The notes under the pieces: generated by a model
What the model saw: the letters and a program-made list of their open reading frames with translations, nothing else
What the model was told of the DNA's origin: nothing
Databases searched by the model: none
Made by a program: the position numbers and the translations under genes
Source: Pararobbsia silviterrae
Lineage (GTDB): Bacteria; Pseudomonadota; Gammaproteobacteria; Burkholderiales; Burkholderiaceae
Direction of reading: 5' to 3'
Length of the DNA: 64,000 nt
Assembly (NCBI RefSeq): GCF_003628125.1
Contig: NZ_RBZU01000003.1
Location: forward strand, 468,776-532,775
Shown here: in pieces, positions 43,795 through 53,998 of the stretch
Numbering within the stretch: position 1 is the stretch's first letter
Layout of the letters: each line of letters opens with the position of its first letter

Positions 43795-45531
43795 ATGTTC
43801 AACTTCCTGCTCCGCATCCGCGCCCGTCTCCAGAGACTGTTTCACCTGTCCGAGGCGCATACGATGTTGCTGTGGGCATGCGTCGCCGGGTTCGTCGGCG
43901 CGCTCGCGACCGTGCTGTTTCGCAGCGGCATCGATCTCGTGCAGTGGCTCATCGTGCGCCACGCGGGCAGTCTGGTCGAGATCGCGCACGCCTTGCCCTG
44001 GCCCGTGCGCATCGCGATGCCCGCGCTCGGCGGCGTTGTCGCGGGCGGCTTTCTCGTGATCGCGGCGCGCGCGCCCGGCGACCGGACGGCGTCCGATTAC
44101 ATGGAGGCGATCACGATCGGCGAGGGTCAGATCCCCGTGCGGCAAAGCCTGCTGCGCAGCCTCTCGTCGCTCTGCACGATCGCCACGGGCGGCTCGATCG
44201 GCCGCGAGGGTTCGATGGTCCACCTCGCCGCGCTCGGCGCGTCGGTCATCGGCCGCTTCCGCCGATTCGACCCGCCGCGCCTGCGTCTGCTTGTCGCGTG
44301 CGGCGCCGCGGCCGGCATCACGTCGGCCTACAACGCGCCGATCGCCGGCGCGTTCTTCGTGACCGAGATCGTGCTCGGCTCGATCGCGATGGAGAATTTC
44401 GGGCCCATCGTCGTCGCGTCGGTCGTCGCGAACACGACGATGCGCACGCTGCCCGGCTATCACTCGGCCTACGTGATGCCCGAGTTTCCCGTGATCCTCG
44501 GGGCCGAATCGCTGCTGTTCGTCGTGCTCGGCATGCTGGCCGGCGTGCTGTCGCCCTTGTTCCTGCGCGGCCTCGACGCCTCGAAGTCCGTGTTCCGCAA
44601 GACCGGCTGGCCGCTGCCCGTGCGACTGGGCCTCGGCGGACTCGGGGTCGGCGTCCTGTCCGTCTATGCACCCGAAGTCTGGGGCAACGGCTACAGCGTC
44701 GTGAATTCGATCCTGCATTCGCCGTGGACCTGGACCGCGCTCGCGACGGTCCTCATCTTCAAGGTCGTCGCGACGTCGCTGACGGTCGGGTCGGGCGCGA
44801 TCGGCGGGGTCTTCACGCCGACCTTGTTCGTCGGCGCGACGATCGGCTCGCTGTTCGGCCTCGGCGCGAACGCGCTCTGGCCGCACGCGACATCCGCGCC
44901 GTTCGCGTATGCGATCGTCGGGATGGGCGCCTTTCTCGCCGCGGCGACGAGCGCGCCGTTGATGGCGATCCTCATGATCTTCGAGATGACGCTCAGCTAT
45001 CAGGTGGTGTTGCCGCTGATGCTCGCGTGTGTCGTCGCCTACTTTATCGCGCGCACGCAGGGCGAGACGTCGATGTATGAAGTCATCATCGCGCGCAACC
45101 GCTCCGAGCAGGAACGCGTGCGACTGCGCGCGACGCAGATGCGCGAACTGATCCGTCCGGCCGATACGGTCATCGCCGATACGGCCGCGTTTTCCGAGAT
45201 CACGCGCGTCTTCCTCGAATATCCGGTCAAGTATGTCTACGTCGTCGACCCGAGCGGCTTGTTCCGCGGCGTCGTCGCGCTACAGGACGTGACGTCCGCG
45301 CTGCTGCGCCATGAAAACACCGACGCGATGCGCGCGGCCGATCTGCTCCGCGAAAAATTCGACTACCTGACGCCCGACATGTCGCTCGGCGAGGGATTCC
45401 AGCACTTCCTCATGCATCAAGGCGAGCGCTTGCCCGTCATCGAAAGCCACGCGACGCCCACGCTGCTCGGCGTCGTCTACAAGACGTCGCTGCTCGATGC
45501 ATACGGAAGAATGGGCAACGCGCGGGTGTAG
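43795..45531 (+). CDS. ClC-family chloride channel/transporter with C-terminal CBS domains
   Basis: A 578-residue membrane protein. The anion-path motifs are GSIGREGSMVHLAALGA (the usual GREGP here reads GREGS) and VGSGAIGGVFTPTLFVGA. About 12 hydrophobic helices occupy residues 20-425. The rest (about 440-570) contains two CBS-like halves (MRELIRPADTVIADTAAFSEI and LREKFDYLTPDMSLGEGFQHFL), which usually bind adenine nucleotides. Whether it is a channel or a proton exchanger cannot be settled by eye. I start at 43795 (MFNFLLRIRARL). Confidence 0.9.
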   Translation: MFNFLLRIRARLQRLFHLSEAHTMLLWACVAGFVGALATVLFRSGIDLVQWLIVRHAGSLVEIAHALPWPVRIAMPALGGVVAGGFLVIAARAPGDRTASDYMEAITIGEGQIPVRQSLLRSLSSLCTIATGGSIGREGSMVHLAALGASVIGRFRRFDPPRLRLLVACGAAAGITSAYNAPIAGAFFVTEIVLGSIAMENFGPIVVASVVANTTMRTLPGYHSAYVMPEFPVILGAESLLFVVLGMLAGVLSPLFLRGLDASKSVFRKTGWPLPVRLGLGGLGVGVLSVYAPEVWGNGYSVVNSILHSPWTWTALATVLIFKVVATSLTVGSGAIGGVFTPTLFVGATIGSLFGLGANALWPHATSAPFAYAIVGMGAFLAAATSAPLMAILMIFEMTLSYQVVLPLMLACVVAYFIARTQGETSMYEVIIARNRSEQERVRLRATQMRELIRPADTVIADTAAFSEITRVFLEYPVKYVYVVDPSGLFRGVVALQDVTSALLRHENTDAMRAADLLREKFDYLTPDMSLGEGFQHFLMHQGERLPVIESHATPTLLGVVYKTSLLDAYGRMGNARV

Positions 45532-45588
45532 ATGCGCCCTGCTTCGGGCGCACGCCAAGCCGTTGTCGCGCTCAGGCCGCGAAAACGC

Positions 45589-47286
45589 TCAATCGACGTC
45601 CGTCTCGTCGTCCTCGGGATCCGGCACGACCGAATCCGGCAGTTCCTCGATCTCGACGTCGTCGGCTTCGGCCGCCTCCTCCGCCTTGGCGCCCTTGGCG
45701 GGCGCCTTCACGCGTTCGAGCACGGCGGCGAAGAACCCGTCGGTGCCGTGAATATGCGGCCACAACGACAGATAGTCGCCCGTATCGAGCCCGATCTTCT
45801 GCGCGGCGAGCACGGACGACGCCGGCACGAGCTTGAAATCGCCGTGCGTCGCGAGAAACGCGTTCACGATCGCTTCATTCTCGGCTTCGAGGATCGAACA
45901 CGTCGCGTAGACGAGGCGGCCGCCGGGCTTCACGAGTCGCGCGGCGTTCGCGAGAATCGATGCCTGCTTCGGCGTCAGCTCGTCGAGCGAGGCGGGCGTC
46001 TGACGCCACTTGAGATCCGGATTGCGCCGCAACGTGCCGAGGCCGCTGCACGGCGCGTCGACGAGCACGCGGTCGATCTTGCCCGCGAGACGCTTGATCT
46101 TCGGGTCGTGCTCGCTGTCGATGAGCACCGGATGCACGTTCGACAGCCCGCTCTTGGCCATCCGGGGCTTGAGTTTCGCGAGCCGGCGATCCGACACGTC
46201 GAACGCGTAAAGCCGCCCGGTCGAGCGCATCATGGCGCCGAGCGCAAGCGTCTTGCCGCCCGCGCCCGCGCAGAAATCGACAATCATCTCGCCGCGCTTC
46301 GCACCGACGAGATGGCAGAGGAGCTGACTACCTTCGTCCTGGACCTCGAACCAGCCTTCCTCGAAGGCGTTAAGCCGGTTCACCGGCGGCTTGCCCGCCA
46401 CGCGGACCCCGTTCGGCGCGAGCGGCGTTTCACCGGCCTCGATGCCCGCCGCTTCAAGCGAGTCGAGCACCTGCTCGCGCGTGGCCTTGATCGTGTTTGC
46501 GCGCAAATCCAGCGGCGCCGAGTAGTTGAGCGCCGCCGCGAGCTGCGCGAGCGCCTCGGGCTCGAAACGCGCCGCGAGCCGCTTCTCGATCCATTCGGGC
46601 AGATTGGTCCGGGCACGTGCCGGCAGGCTCGCCGGATCGATCTTCGCGATCCGCTCGAGCCATTCGGCCTCGGCCGGCGAGACAAGCGGCACCAACGCCT
46701 TGCGGCCGATCGTCTGCATGAGGCCCAGCAGGATCAGACGTCGCGCGGGCGACCCCGAGCCGCTCTCGGCAAGATGCGAAAACTCATTGCGCCGGCGCAA
46801 TACGGCGAATACCGCTTCGGCGATCACGCCGCGCTCGGCATGGCCGAGCTTCGGATGTTCGCGGAAGAACCGGCTCGTGGTCGCATCGGCCGGGCCCTTG
46901 AACTCAAGCACTTCGGCCAGCAAGGTTTCGGCTTGGCCGACAAGGAAGCCATGAACGCGCGTGCCGCCTTCGGTCCGCGTGGCCGGTGTCGGCTTGGACG
47001 TCCGATCACCCGCGCGACGCAGCGGCGTCGCCTTGCCGCCCCGCTTTGCACCACTTTTCGCGGCCGGCTTCGCGCCGCCCGTGGCCGGCTTGCCGGGGCG
47101 CGCGCCACCGCCCGCCGGACCGGCGCCGCGCGCCGGGCCCGATGAAGTCTTCGCGCCGGACTTGCCGGCCCCGCCCGTCCCTTCGGGCGCGCGCAGCCGC
47201 GAGGCCGCATGCTCGGCCGACCGGCGGCCGGCCGCCGCCGCTTCCTCGCCCCGCGGGCGGTTGGGTTTTCTGGGCTTGTCGTTCAT
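45589..47286 (-). CDS. rsmB: RsmB/NOP family rRNA (cytosine-5) methyltransferase with long charged tails
   Basis: A 565-residue SAM-dependent RNA methyltransferase. The core has VDFCAGAGGKTLALGAMM for SAM binding and the two catalytic cysteines in VDAPCSGLGTLRRNPDLKW and VYATCSILEAENE. RsmB methylates C967 of 16S rRNA; a related target is possible. It is longer than typical RsmB (about 430). Residues 1-110 are a Gly/Ala/Lys/Arg-rich, basic, disordered extension, and the last 35 residues are highly acidic. It overlaps purN by 4 bases (47283-47286), so translation is coupled. Confidence 0.85.
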   Translation of the reverse strand: MNDKPRKPNRPRGEEAAAAGRRSAEHAASRLRAPEGTGGAGKSGAKTSSGPARGAGPAGGGARPGKPATGGAKPAAKSGAKRGGKATPLRRAGDRTSKPTPATRTEGGTRVHGFLVGQAETLLAEVLEFKGPADATTSRFFREHPKLGHAERGVIAEAVFAVLRRRNEFSHLAESGSGSPARRLILLGLMQTIGRKALVPLVSPAEAEWLERIAKIDPASLPARARTNLPEWIEKRLAARFEPEALAQLAAALNYSAPLDLRANTIKATREQVLDSLEAAGIEAGETPLAPNGVRVAGKPPVNRLNAFEEGWFEVQDEGSQLLCHLVGAKRGEMIVDFCAGAGGKTLALGAMMRSTGRLYAFDVSDRRLAKLKPRMAKSGLSNVHPVLIDSEHDPKIKRLAGKIDRVLVDAPCSGLGTLRRNPDLKWRQTPASLDELTPKQASILANAARLVKPGGRLVYATCSILEAENEAIVNAFLATHGDFKLVPASSVLAAQKIGLDTGDYLSLWPHIHGTDGFFAAVLERVKAPAKGAKAEEAAEADDVEIEELPDSVVPDPEDDETDVD

Positions 47287-47924
47287 GCTTGCTCCGTGGC
47301 GAACCACCATTGCGGCTCGGGGGGCGTCAGCGTGGCGAGGCCGTCGTCGACCGACAGGCGGTCTTCGACGAACCAGCGCACCGCGCGCGGGTAAATGCGA
47401 TGTTCGATCTGAAGCACGCGCTGCTGGAGCGCGTCGGGCGTGTCGGCCGCGAGCACGGGCACCGCGCCCTGGAGCACGATGGGTCCGTGATCGAGATCGG
47501 CGGTCACGAAATGGACCGTCGCGCCATGGAACTTGACGCCTTCCGCAAGCGCGCGCGCGTGCGTCTTGAGACCCGGAAAGCTCGGCAACAGCGACGGATG
47601 GACATTGAGCATGCGGCCACGATAGTGGTCGACGAAGCCTGCCGTCAGCACGCGCATGAAGCCCCCGAGCACGACGAGGTCGGGCGAATAGCCGTCGACG
47701 ACCGTCCGGAGCTGCGCATCGAAGGTCTCGCGGTCGGCGAAATCGCGATGATCGACAACCGCCGTGGGCACGCCGCGCGATGACGCGAACGCCAGGCCGG
47801 CCGCGTCGGGCCGGTTCGAAATGACCGCCGCGATCCGCGCGGGCCAACGTTCGGCAGCGAGGGAGTTGACGATCGCCTCCATATTGCTGCCGCGGCCTGA
47901 AATCAGGATCACAATATTTTTCAT
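47283..47924 (-). CDS. purN: Phosphoribosylglycinamide formyltransferase
   Basis: A 213-residue formyl-tetrahydrofolate-dependent transferase of purine synthesis (GAR to FGAR). Visible motifs are VILISGRGSNMEAIV near the start, NVHPSLLPSFPGLKTHARAL with the catalytic His, and VHFVTADLDHGPIVLQGAVPV. The length is normal. It is divergent from ribF and translationally coupled to the downstream rRNA methyltransferase. Confidence 0.97.
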   Translation of the reverse strand: MKNIVILISGRGSNMEAIVNSLAAERWPARIAAVISNRPDAAGLAFASSRGVPTAVVDHRDFADRETFDAQLRTVVDGYSPDLVVLGGFMRVLTAGFVDHYRGRMLNVHPSLLPSFPGLKTHARALAEGVKFHGATVHFVTADLDHGPIVLQGAVPVLAADTPDALQQRVLQIEHRIYPRAVRWFVEDRLSVDDGLATLTPPEPQWWFATEQA

Positions 47925-48001
47925 GCGCGGATAGTATCATCGCGCCCACCACGGACCGTCGCAAAAGCCGTCGCAAAAGGCAGCAGCGGCCGCCTAACGT
48001 T

Positions 48002-48042
48002 TATAATCTTGCGTTTTGCGGCAATCCGGTCGAGACCGGATT
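48002..48042 (+). promoter_or_regulatory. ribF -10 box and leader hairpin
   Basis: A perfect TATAAT at 48002-48007 is followed within 16 bases by a hairpin, AATCCGGT (48023-48030) with ACCGGATT (48035-48042), loop CGAG. The hairpin would lie at the very 5' end of a leader of about 110 bases. No good -35 is visible, and it does not match the FMN riboswitch. Confidence 0.5.
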
Positions 48043-48126
48043 CCTGCCGGACCAGGCCGACCTTTGCCGCCCACGGCTCAAGCCGGCCCCGCTGGCCTCA
48101 TCTGCGGATACCCTGCGCGCGAAATT

Positions 48127-49101
48127 GTGAGAGTTTTCAGAGGTCTACCCAATGCCGAAAGCAAGGCGCCCTGCGCGCTGACGATCGGCAACTTCGACGG
48201 CGTCCATCGCGGCCATCAGGCGCTGCTCGCGCGCGTGCGCGCGGCTGCCGACGCGCGCGGCCTGCCGGTCTGCGTGATGACCTTCGAGCCGCACCCGCGC
48301 GAGTTCTTCAATCCGGCCGGCGCGCCGCCGCGCATCGCGCTGCTGCGCGACAAGCTCGACGCGCTCCGGTTGAACCACGTCGATCGCGTCGTCGTCGAGC
48401 ACTTCAATCAGACGTTCGCGTCGCAAACGCCCGATGCGTTCGTCGAAAAGATCATCGTCAACGGGCTGCATGCGCGCTGGGTTCTGGTCGGCGACGACTT
48501 CCGCTACGGCGCCAAGCGCGCGGGCGACGTCGAATCGCTGAAGGCCGCGGGCGCGCGCTACGGCTTCGAGGTCGAGCAGATGGCGACCGTCGCCGATCCT
48601 TCGGGCGCGCGCATCTCGAGCTCGGCCGTGCGCGCCGCGCTCGTCGCGGGCGATGTATCGGGCGCGGCGACGCTGCTCGGACGCCCCTACGAATTCAGCG
48701 GCCACGTCGTGCACGGCGCGAAACTCGGACGCGATCTCGGCTTTCCGACACTGAATCTGCGCGTCGCGCATACGCGTCCCGCGCTCTCGGGCATTCTCGT
48801 CGTACAGGTCCACGGCCTCGCCGACAAGCCCGTGCGCGGCGTGGCGAGCCTCGGTCTGCGCCCGACCGTCGACGAATCGGGCCGCGTCCTGCTCGAAGTC
48901 CATTTGCTCGACTGGCACGGCGACGCGTACGGCAAGCTGATCCGCGTGGAATTCCTCAAGAAGCTCCGCGACGAAGAAAAGTTCGTCGACCTGCCGACGC
49001 TGACGGCGGCCATCCAGCGCGACGTCGACGCCACGCGCGCCTGGTTTGCCGCGCACGGCGGACAACGCGACTTCGCAACGTCCGCGACCGACCGAATTTG
49101 A
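48127..49101 (+). CDS. ribF: Bifunctional riboflavin kinase/FAD synthetase
   Basis: A 324-residue enzyme that makes FMN and FAD from riboflavin. The N-terminal adenylyltransferase half has [17 protein letters not shown] (residues 19-35) and [11 protein letters not shown]; the C-terminal kinase half has [13 protein letters not shown] and [15 protein letters not shown] choose the GTG at 48127 ([12 protein letters not shown]), because relatives begin M(K/R)[10 protein letters not shown]; an in-frame ATG at 48016 would add 37 residues without homology. It is first in a run with ileS, lspA and coaBC. Confidence 0.93.
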   Translation: MRVFRGLPNAESKAPCALTIGNFDGVHRGHQALLARVRAAADARGLPVCVMTFEPHPREFFNPAGAPPRIALLRDKLDALRLNHVDRVVVEHFNQTFASQTPDAFVEKIIVNGLHARWVLVGDDFRYGAKRAGDVESLKAAGARYGFEVEQMATVADPSGARISSSAVRAALVAGDVSGAATLLGRPYEFSGHVVHGAKLGRDLGFPTLNLRVAHTRPALSGILVVQVHGLADKPVRGVASLGLRPTVDESGRVLLEVHLLDWHGDAYGKLIRVEFLKKLRDEEKFVDLPTLTAAIQRDVDATRAWFAAHGGQRDFATSATDRI

Positions 49102-49213
49102 ATCTCGCGGCGCCGGGACCGCGCGCGTGCGCGCCCCCGCCGCCGCATCCGCTCTGCCAGCGGCGCGGTCACGATCGCCGCGCCAGCCCGACGACATCCA
49201 ACCAAGCGATACG

Positions 49214-52087
49214 ATGAGCGACAAAAAAGGCGATAAGAAGGCCGATACGAAGCAACCGTCGAAGTACCCCGTCAATCTGCTCGACACCCCGTTCCCGATG
49301 CGCGGCGATCTGCCCAAGCGCGAACCGCAATGGGTCAAGGAAGCGCAGGACAACGACGTCTACGGCAAGATCCGAGCGGCAAGCAAGGGCCGTCCGAAGT
49401 TCATCCTGCACGACGGCCCGCCCTATGCGAACGGCGACATCCACCTGGGTCACGCGGTCAACAAGATCCTCAAGGACATCGTCGTCAAGTCGCGCAACAT
49501 GGCCGGCTTCGACGCGCCGTACGTGCCCGGCTGGGACTGCCACGGCATGCCGATCGAGATCCAGATCGAAAAGCAGTTCGGCAAATCGCTGCCGGTCGCC
49601 GAAGTCCAGCAAAAGGCGCGCGCCTACGCGACCGAGCAGATCGAGCGTCAGAAGGTCGGGTTCCGCCGGCTCGGCGTGATCGGCGACTGGGACAACCCGT
49701 ACAAGACGATGGCGTTCGGCAATGAAGCCGGCGAGATCCGCGCGCTCGCGAAGATCATGGAGAAAGGCTATGTGTTCCGCGGCCTGAAGCCCGTGAACTG
49801 GTGCTTCGATTGCGGCTCGGCGCTCGCCGAAGCCGAGGTCGAATACGCGGACAAGATCGATCCGACGATCGACGTCGTGTTCGGCTACGCCGAGCCCGAG
49901 CGTGTCGCGGCCGCGTTCGGCCTGCCCGCGCTGCCCTCGACCGACGGCGGCATCGTGATCTGGACGACGACGCCCTGGACGATTCCGTCGAACCAGGCGC
50001 TGAATCTGCACCCCGAGTTCAGCTATAGCCTCGTCGATACGCCGCGCGGCTTGCTGTTGCTCGCGACCGAACGTGTCGAGGCCTGCCTCAAGACATACGA
50101 GACGACGGGCAAGATCGTCGCGTCGACGATCGGCGCGAACCTCGCGGGCATCCGCTTCACGCATCCGCTCGCGAAGGCCGATCCGGGCTACGACCGGACC
50201 TCGCCCGTCTATCTCGGCGACTACGTGACGCTCGACACCGGGACCGGCATCGTCCACTCGGCGCCCGCCTACGGTATCGAGGACTTCGTCTCGTGCAAGG
50301 CGCACGGCATGGCCGACGCGGACATCCTGAGCCCGGTGCTCGGCGACGGCCACTTCGCCGAGAGCCTGCCGCTGTTCGGCGGGCTCATGATCTGGAAGGC
50401 CAATCCGAAGATCGTCGAAACGCTGCGTCTCGCGGGCACCTTGCTGCATACGCAGAACGACTCGCACAGCTATATGCACTGCTGGCGTCACAAGACGCCG
50501 ATCATCTACCGCGCGACCTCGCAATGGTTCGCGGGGCTCGACGTTCAGCCCAACGAAGGCGGCCGCACGCTGCGCGAAACGGCGCTCGAAGCGATCGACA
50601 ACACGGCCTTTTATCCGTCGTGGGGCAAGGCGCGACTCCATGCGATGATCGCGAACCGCCCGGACTGGACGCTCTCGCGCCAACGTCAGTGGGGCGTGCC
50701 GATGGCGTTCTTCGTCCACAAGGAAACGGGCGAACTGCATCCCCATACGCCCGCGCTGCTCGAAGAAATCGCGAAGCGCGTCGAGAAGGAAGGCATCGAA
50801 GCCTGGCAACGGCTCGACGCCCGCGAGCTTATCGGCGACGACGTCCAGTACTACGAGAAGAATCGCGACACGCTCGACGTCTGGTTCGATTCGGGCACCA
50901 CGCACTGGCACGTGCTGCGTGGTTCGCACGCCGATTCGCTCCAGTGGCCGGCCGATCTCTATCTCGAAGGCTCGGATCAGCATCGCGGCTGGTTCCATTC
51001 GTCGCTGCTGACGGGGGCGATGCTCGACGGCCGCGCGCCGTACAAGGGCCTGCTCACGCACGGCTTCACCGTCGACGCGCAGGGCCGCAAGATGTCGAAG
51101 TCGCTCGGCAACGGGATCGAGCCGCAAGAGATCGCGCAGAAACTCGGCGCCGAAATCATCCGCCTCTGGATCGCGGCGACCGATTATTCGGGCGAACTCG
51201 CGCTGTCCGAGGAAATTCTCAAGCGGACGTCGGACACGTACCGGCGCATCCGCAACACGGTGCGCTTCCTGCTCGCGAACCTGTCGGACTTCGATTACGC
51301 GAAGCACGCGCTGCCGCCCGAGCAATGGCTCGAGATCGACCGTTATGCGATCGCGCTCGCCGCCTCGCTGCAGAACGACTGGAGCGCGCACTACGAGAAG
51401 TTCGAGTTCCATCCGATCGTCGCGAAGGTCTCGACGTTCTGCTCGGAAGATCTCGGCGGTTTCTATCTCGACGTGCTCAAGGACCGGCTCTATACGAGCG
51501 CGCCCGATTCGCGCGCGCGCCGCGCCGCGCAGACCGCGCTTTGGCATATCACGCAGGGTCTGCTGCGCATGATCGCGCCGTTCCTGTCGTTCACCGCCGA
51601 AGAAGCGTGGAAGGTGTTCACGCCGGGCGCGGACACGATCTTCACCGAGGTGTTCTACACGTATCCCGAACTCGCCGGCCGCGAGGCGCTGCTCGCGAAA
51701 TGGACGCTGCTGCGCGAGGTTCGCGGCGAAGTCACGAAGTCGCTCGAAGATGCGCGCGTGGCCGAGCAAATCGGTTCGTCGCTGCAGGCCGAAGTCACGA
51801 TCCAGGCCCGCGGCGAGCGTGCGGCGGCGCTTGCGAGCCTCGGCGACGATCTCAAGTTCGTGCTGATCACGTCGGCCGCGAACGTCGAGACGCGCGACGA
51901 TGCCGCGGGTGACGCCACGGGTGACACCAATGAGGACGGCGTCTACGTGCGCCCGTCGGCCCACGCGAAATGCGAGCGCTGCTGGCATTACCGCGCGGAT
52001 GTCGGCGCCGATGCCGAGCATCCGACGCTATGCGGCCGTTGCGTGAGCAACCTGTTCGGCGCGGGCGAATCGAGGAGCGCAGCGTAA
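49214..52087 (+). CDS. ileS: Isoleucyl-tRNA synthetase
   Basis: A 957-residue class I synthetase. The HIGH motif lies in [22 protein letters not shown] (near residue 72) and KMSKS in [14 protein letters not shown] (near 625). The editing domain includes [16 protein letters not shown]. The C-terminal zinc-binding cysteines are [12 protein letters not shown] and CGRCVSNL. The bacterial (IleS1) type and normal length are clear. It starts at 49214 ([11 protein letters not shown]), 112 bases after ribF, and its stop shares one base with lspA (TAATG). Confidence 0.97.
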   Translation: MSDKKGDKKADTKQPSKYPVNLLDTPFPMRGDLPKREPQWVKEAQDNDVYGKIRAASKGRPKFILHDGPPYANGDIHLGHAVNKILKDIVVKSRNMAGFDAPYVPGWDCHGMPIEIQIEKQFGKSLPVAEVQQKARAYATEQIERQKVGFRRLGVIGDWDNPYKTMAFGNEAGEIRALAKIMEKGYVFRGLKPVNWCFDCGSALAEAEVEYADKIDPTIDVVFGYAEPERVAAAFGLPALPSTDGGIVIWTTTPWTIPSNQALNLHPEFSYSLVDTPRGLLLLATERVEACLKTYETTGKIVASTIGANLAGIRFTHPLAKADPGYDRTSPVYLGDYVTLDTGTGIVHSAPAYGIEDFVSCKAHGMADADILSPVLGDGHFAESLPLFGGLMIWKANPKIVETLRLAGTLLHTQNDSHSYMHCWRHKTPIIYRATSQWFAGLDVQPNEGGRTLRETALEAIDNTAFYPSWGKARLHAMIANRPDWTLSRQRQWGVPMAFFVHKETGELHPHTPALLEEIAKRVEKEGIEAWQRLDARELIGDDVQYYEKNRDTLDVWFDSGTTHWHVLRGSHADSLQWPADLYLEGSDQHRGWFHSSLLTGAMLDGRAPYKGLLTHGFTVDAQGRKMSKSLGNGIEPQEIAQKLGAEIIRLWIAATDYSGELALSEEILKRTSDTYRRIRNTVRFLLANLSDFDYAKHALPPEQWLEIDRYAIALAASLQNDWSAHYEKFEFHPIVAKVSTFCSEDLGGFYLDVLKDRLYTSAPDSRARRAAQTALWHITQGLLRMIAPFLSFTAEEAWKVFTPGADTIFTEVFYTYPELAGREALLAKWTLLREVRGEVTKSLEDARVAEQIGSSLQAEVTIQARGERAAALASLGDDLKFVLITSAANVETRDDAAGDATGDTNEDGVYVRPSAHAKCERCWHYRADVGADAEHPTLCGRCVSNLFGAGESRSAA

Positions 52088-52581
52088 TGGCGACGTCCCG
52101 ACAACAGCAAGGCGTCTTGATTCCGTGGCTCGGCCTCGCGCTCGTCGTCGTGCTCATCGATCAGGTTACGAAGATCACGATGACCAAGCTGTTCGCGTAC
52201 GGCGCGGGCCGCGTGATCACGCCGTTCTTCAATCTCGTGCTGACCTACAACACGGGCGCCGCGTTCAGCTTTCTCGCGGCGTCGGGCGGATGGCAGCGCT
52301 GGTTCTTCACGGCGCTCGCGATCGGCGCGGCCTGGCTCATCGTCTATCTGCTGCGCCGGCACGGCAACCAGACGTTGTTCTGCTTCGCGCTCGCGATGAT
52401 TCTCGGCGGCGCGATCGGCAACGTGATCGACCGCGCCGCCTACGGGCACGTGATCGACTTTCTCGATTTCCATCTGAACGGCTGGCACTTCGCGACGTTC
52501 AATCTCGCCGACAGCGCGATCACGCTCGGCGCGATTCTGCTGATCGTCGACGAACTGCTGCGCGTGCGCGGTTCGCGATAA
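52087..52581 (+). CDS. lspA: Lipoprotein signal peptidase II
   Basis: A 164-residue membrane aspartyl protease that removes the signal peptide from diacylated prolipoproteins. Four hydrophobic segments are visible. The two catalytic aspartates lie in [19 protein letters not shown] and [19 protein letters not shown] near the first helix and NTGAAFSF are conserved. It shares one base with the ileS stop, so the two are translationally coupled. Its substrate is produced by Lgt (4700). Confidence 0.97.
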   Translation: MATSRQQQGVLIPWLGLALVVVLIDQVTKITMTKLFAYGAGRVITPFFNLVLTYNTGAAFSFLAASGGWQRWFFTALAIGAAWLIVYLLRRHGNQTLFCFALAMILGGAIGNVIDRAAYGHVIDFLDFHLNGWHFATFNLADSAITLGAILLIVDELLRVRGSR

Positions 52582-52760
52582 CACCGTCGTTGTCACGGTA
52601 AGGCAGTAAGGTACGGCGGCCCGCGCTCGCGCATGCGGCGCGGCCCTGCGAGGATCGGGGTTGTTCCGGCGGCGCGCGGCCTTCGGGCTATGCTGGACTC
52701 ACGATTCATTCGAGCGGCCGCGCGGCGCGGCGGCTGCCGGCTCAACGCAACAGCGAGGCG

Positions 52761-53972
52761 ATGTCCATGACGGAACTCGCAGGAAAACATGTGGTGCTCG
52801 GCCTCACGGGCGGCATCGCTTGCTACAAGATCGCCGAACTCACGCGGCTGCTCGTCAAGGCCGGCGCGACCGTGCAGGTCGTCATGACCGAGGCCGCGAC
52901 GCAGTTCATCACGCCGGTCACGATGCAGGCGCTCTCGGGACGCCCCGTCTACACGAGCCAATGGGACGCGCGCATGCCGAACAACATGCCGCACATTGAT
53001 CTCTCGCGCGAAGCGGACGCGATCGTCGTCGCGCCGGCCTCGACGGATTTCATCGCGAAGCTCGCGCATGGGTTCGCGGACGATCTGCTCTCGACGCTCT
53101 GCATCGCACGCGATTGTCCGTTGCTCGTCGTACCGGCGATGAATCGTCAAATGTGGCAGAACCCCGCGACGCAACGCAATGCGCGTCAGTTACGCGCCGA
53201 CGGTGTCCGCGTGCTCGGTCCCGACGCGGGCCCGCAAGCATGCGGCGAAGTCGGCGACGGCCGCATGCTCGAACCCCAGGCCGTCTACGCCGCGATCGTC
53301 GCATTCTTCGCGCCGAAGCATCTGCAGGGCAAGCGCGTCGTCATCACCGCGGGACCGACGTTCGAACCGATCGACCCCGTGCGCGGGATCACGAACCTGT
53401 CGAGCGGCAAGATGGGCTTCGCGCTCGCGCGCGCGGCGGCCAACAGCGGCGCCGACGTCACGCTGATCGCGGGCCCCACCGCGCTCGACACGCCGTGGGG
53501 CATCGCGCGCGAAGACGTGCAGACCGCGCAGCAGATGCACGACGCCGCGCTCGCGGCCGCGGCCCATGCGGACGTGTTCATCGGTGTCGCGGCGGTGGCC
53601 GACTGGCGTGTCGCGCAGGTGCGCACGAGCAAGATCAAGAAGACCGCCGACGGCGCGCCGCCCACGCTCGAATTCGTCGAGAACCCCGATATCCTTGCGA
53701 CGATCGCGGCGCTGCCGGACGGGCCGTATTGCGTCGGCTTCGCTGCCGAAAGCGACGATCTCGACGCGAACGCGTCGGCCAAGCGCCTGCGCAAAAACGT
53801 ACCGCTGCTGATCGGCAACCTCGGACCGGCGACGTTCGGCCGCGACGACAACGAAGTCGCGCTCTACGACGCGCAAGGCGTGACGCGCCTGCCGCGCGCC
53901 GACAAGACGGCGCTCGCGAACACCCTGATCGAACAGATCGCCCGGCGTCTGCCCGGCGGCTTGTTCAGCTAG
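52761..53972 (+). CDS. coaBC: Bifunctional phosphopantothenoylcysteine decarboxylase/synthetase
   Basis: A 403-residue coenzyme A enzyme. The N-terminal flavin-dependent decarboxylase has GLTGGIACYKIAELTRLLV, MPHIDLSREAD with the active-site His, PAMNRQMW and ACGEVGDGRM with the catalytic Cys. The C-terminal CTP-dependent synthetase has ITAGPTFEPIDPVRGITNLSSGKMG and the SKIKK lysine. Translation could start at M1 or at M3 (MTELAGKHV); neither has a strong ribosome site. The flavin monooxygenase gene follows after 26 bases. Confidence 0.96.
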   Translation: MSMTELAGKHVVLGLTGGIACYKIAELTRLLVKAGATVQVVMTEAATQFITPVTMQALSGRPVYTSQWDARMPNNMPHIDLSREADAIVVAPASTDFIAKLAHGFADDLLSTLCIARDCPLLVVPAMNRQMWQNPATQRNARQLRADGVRVLGPDAGPQACGEVGDGRMLEPQAVYAAIVAFFAPKHLQGKRVVITAGPTFEPIDPVRGITNLSSGKMGFALARAAANSGADVTLIAGPTALDTPWGIAREDVQTAQQMHDAALAAAAHADVFIGVAAVADWRVAQVRTSKIKKTADGAPPTLEFVENPDILATIAALPDGPYCVGFAAESDDLDANASAKRLRKNVPLLIGNLGPATFGRDDNEVALYDAQGVTRLPRADKTALANTLIEQIARRLPGGLFS

Positions 53973-53998
53973 ACATCGACATCCACCGCCCCGCGAAG

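Noticed and set aside
49169..52021. A 950-codon frame antisense to ileS
   Set aside because: Shadow frame; ileS is complete with all synthetase motifs.
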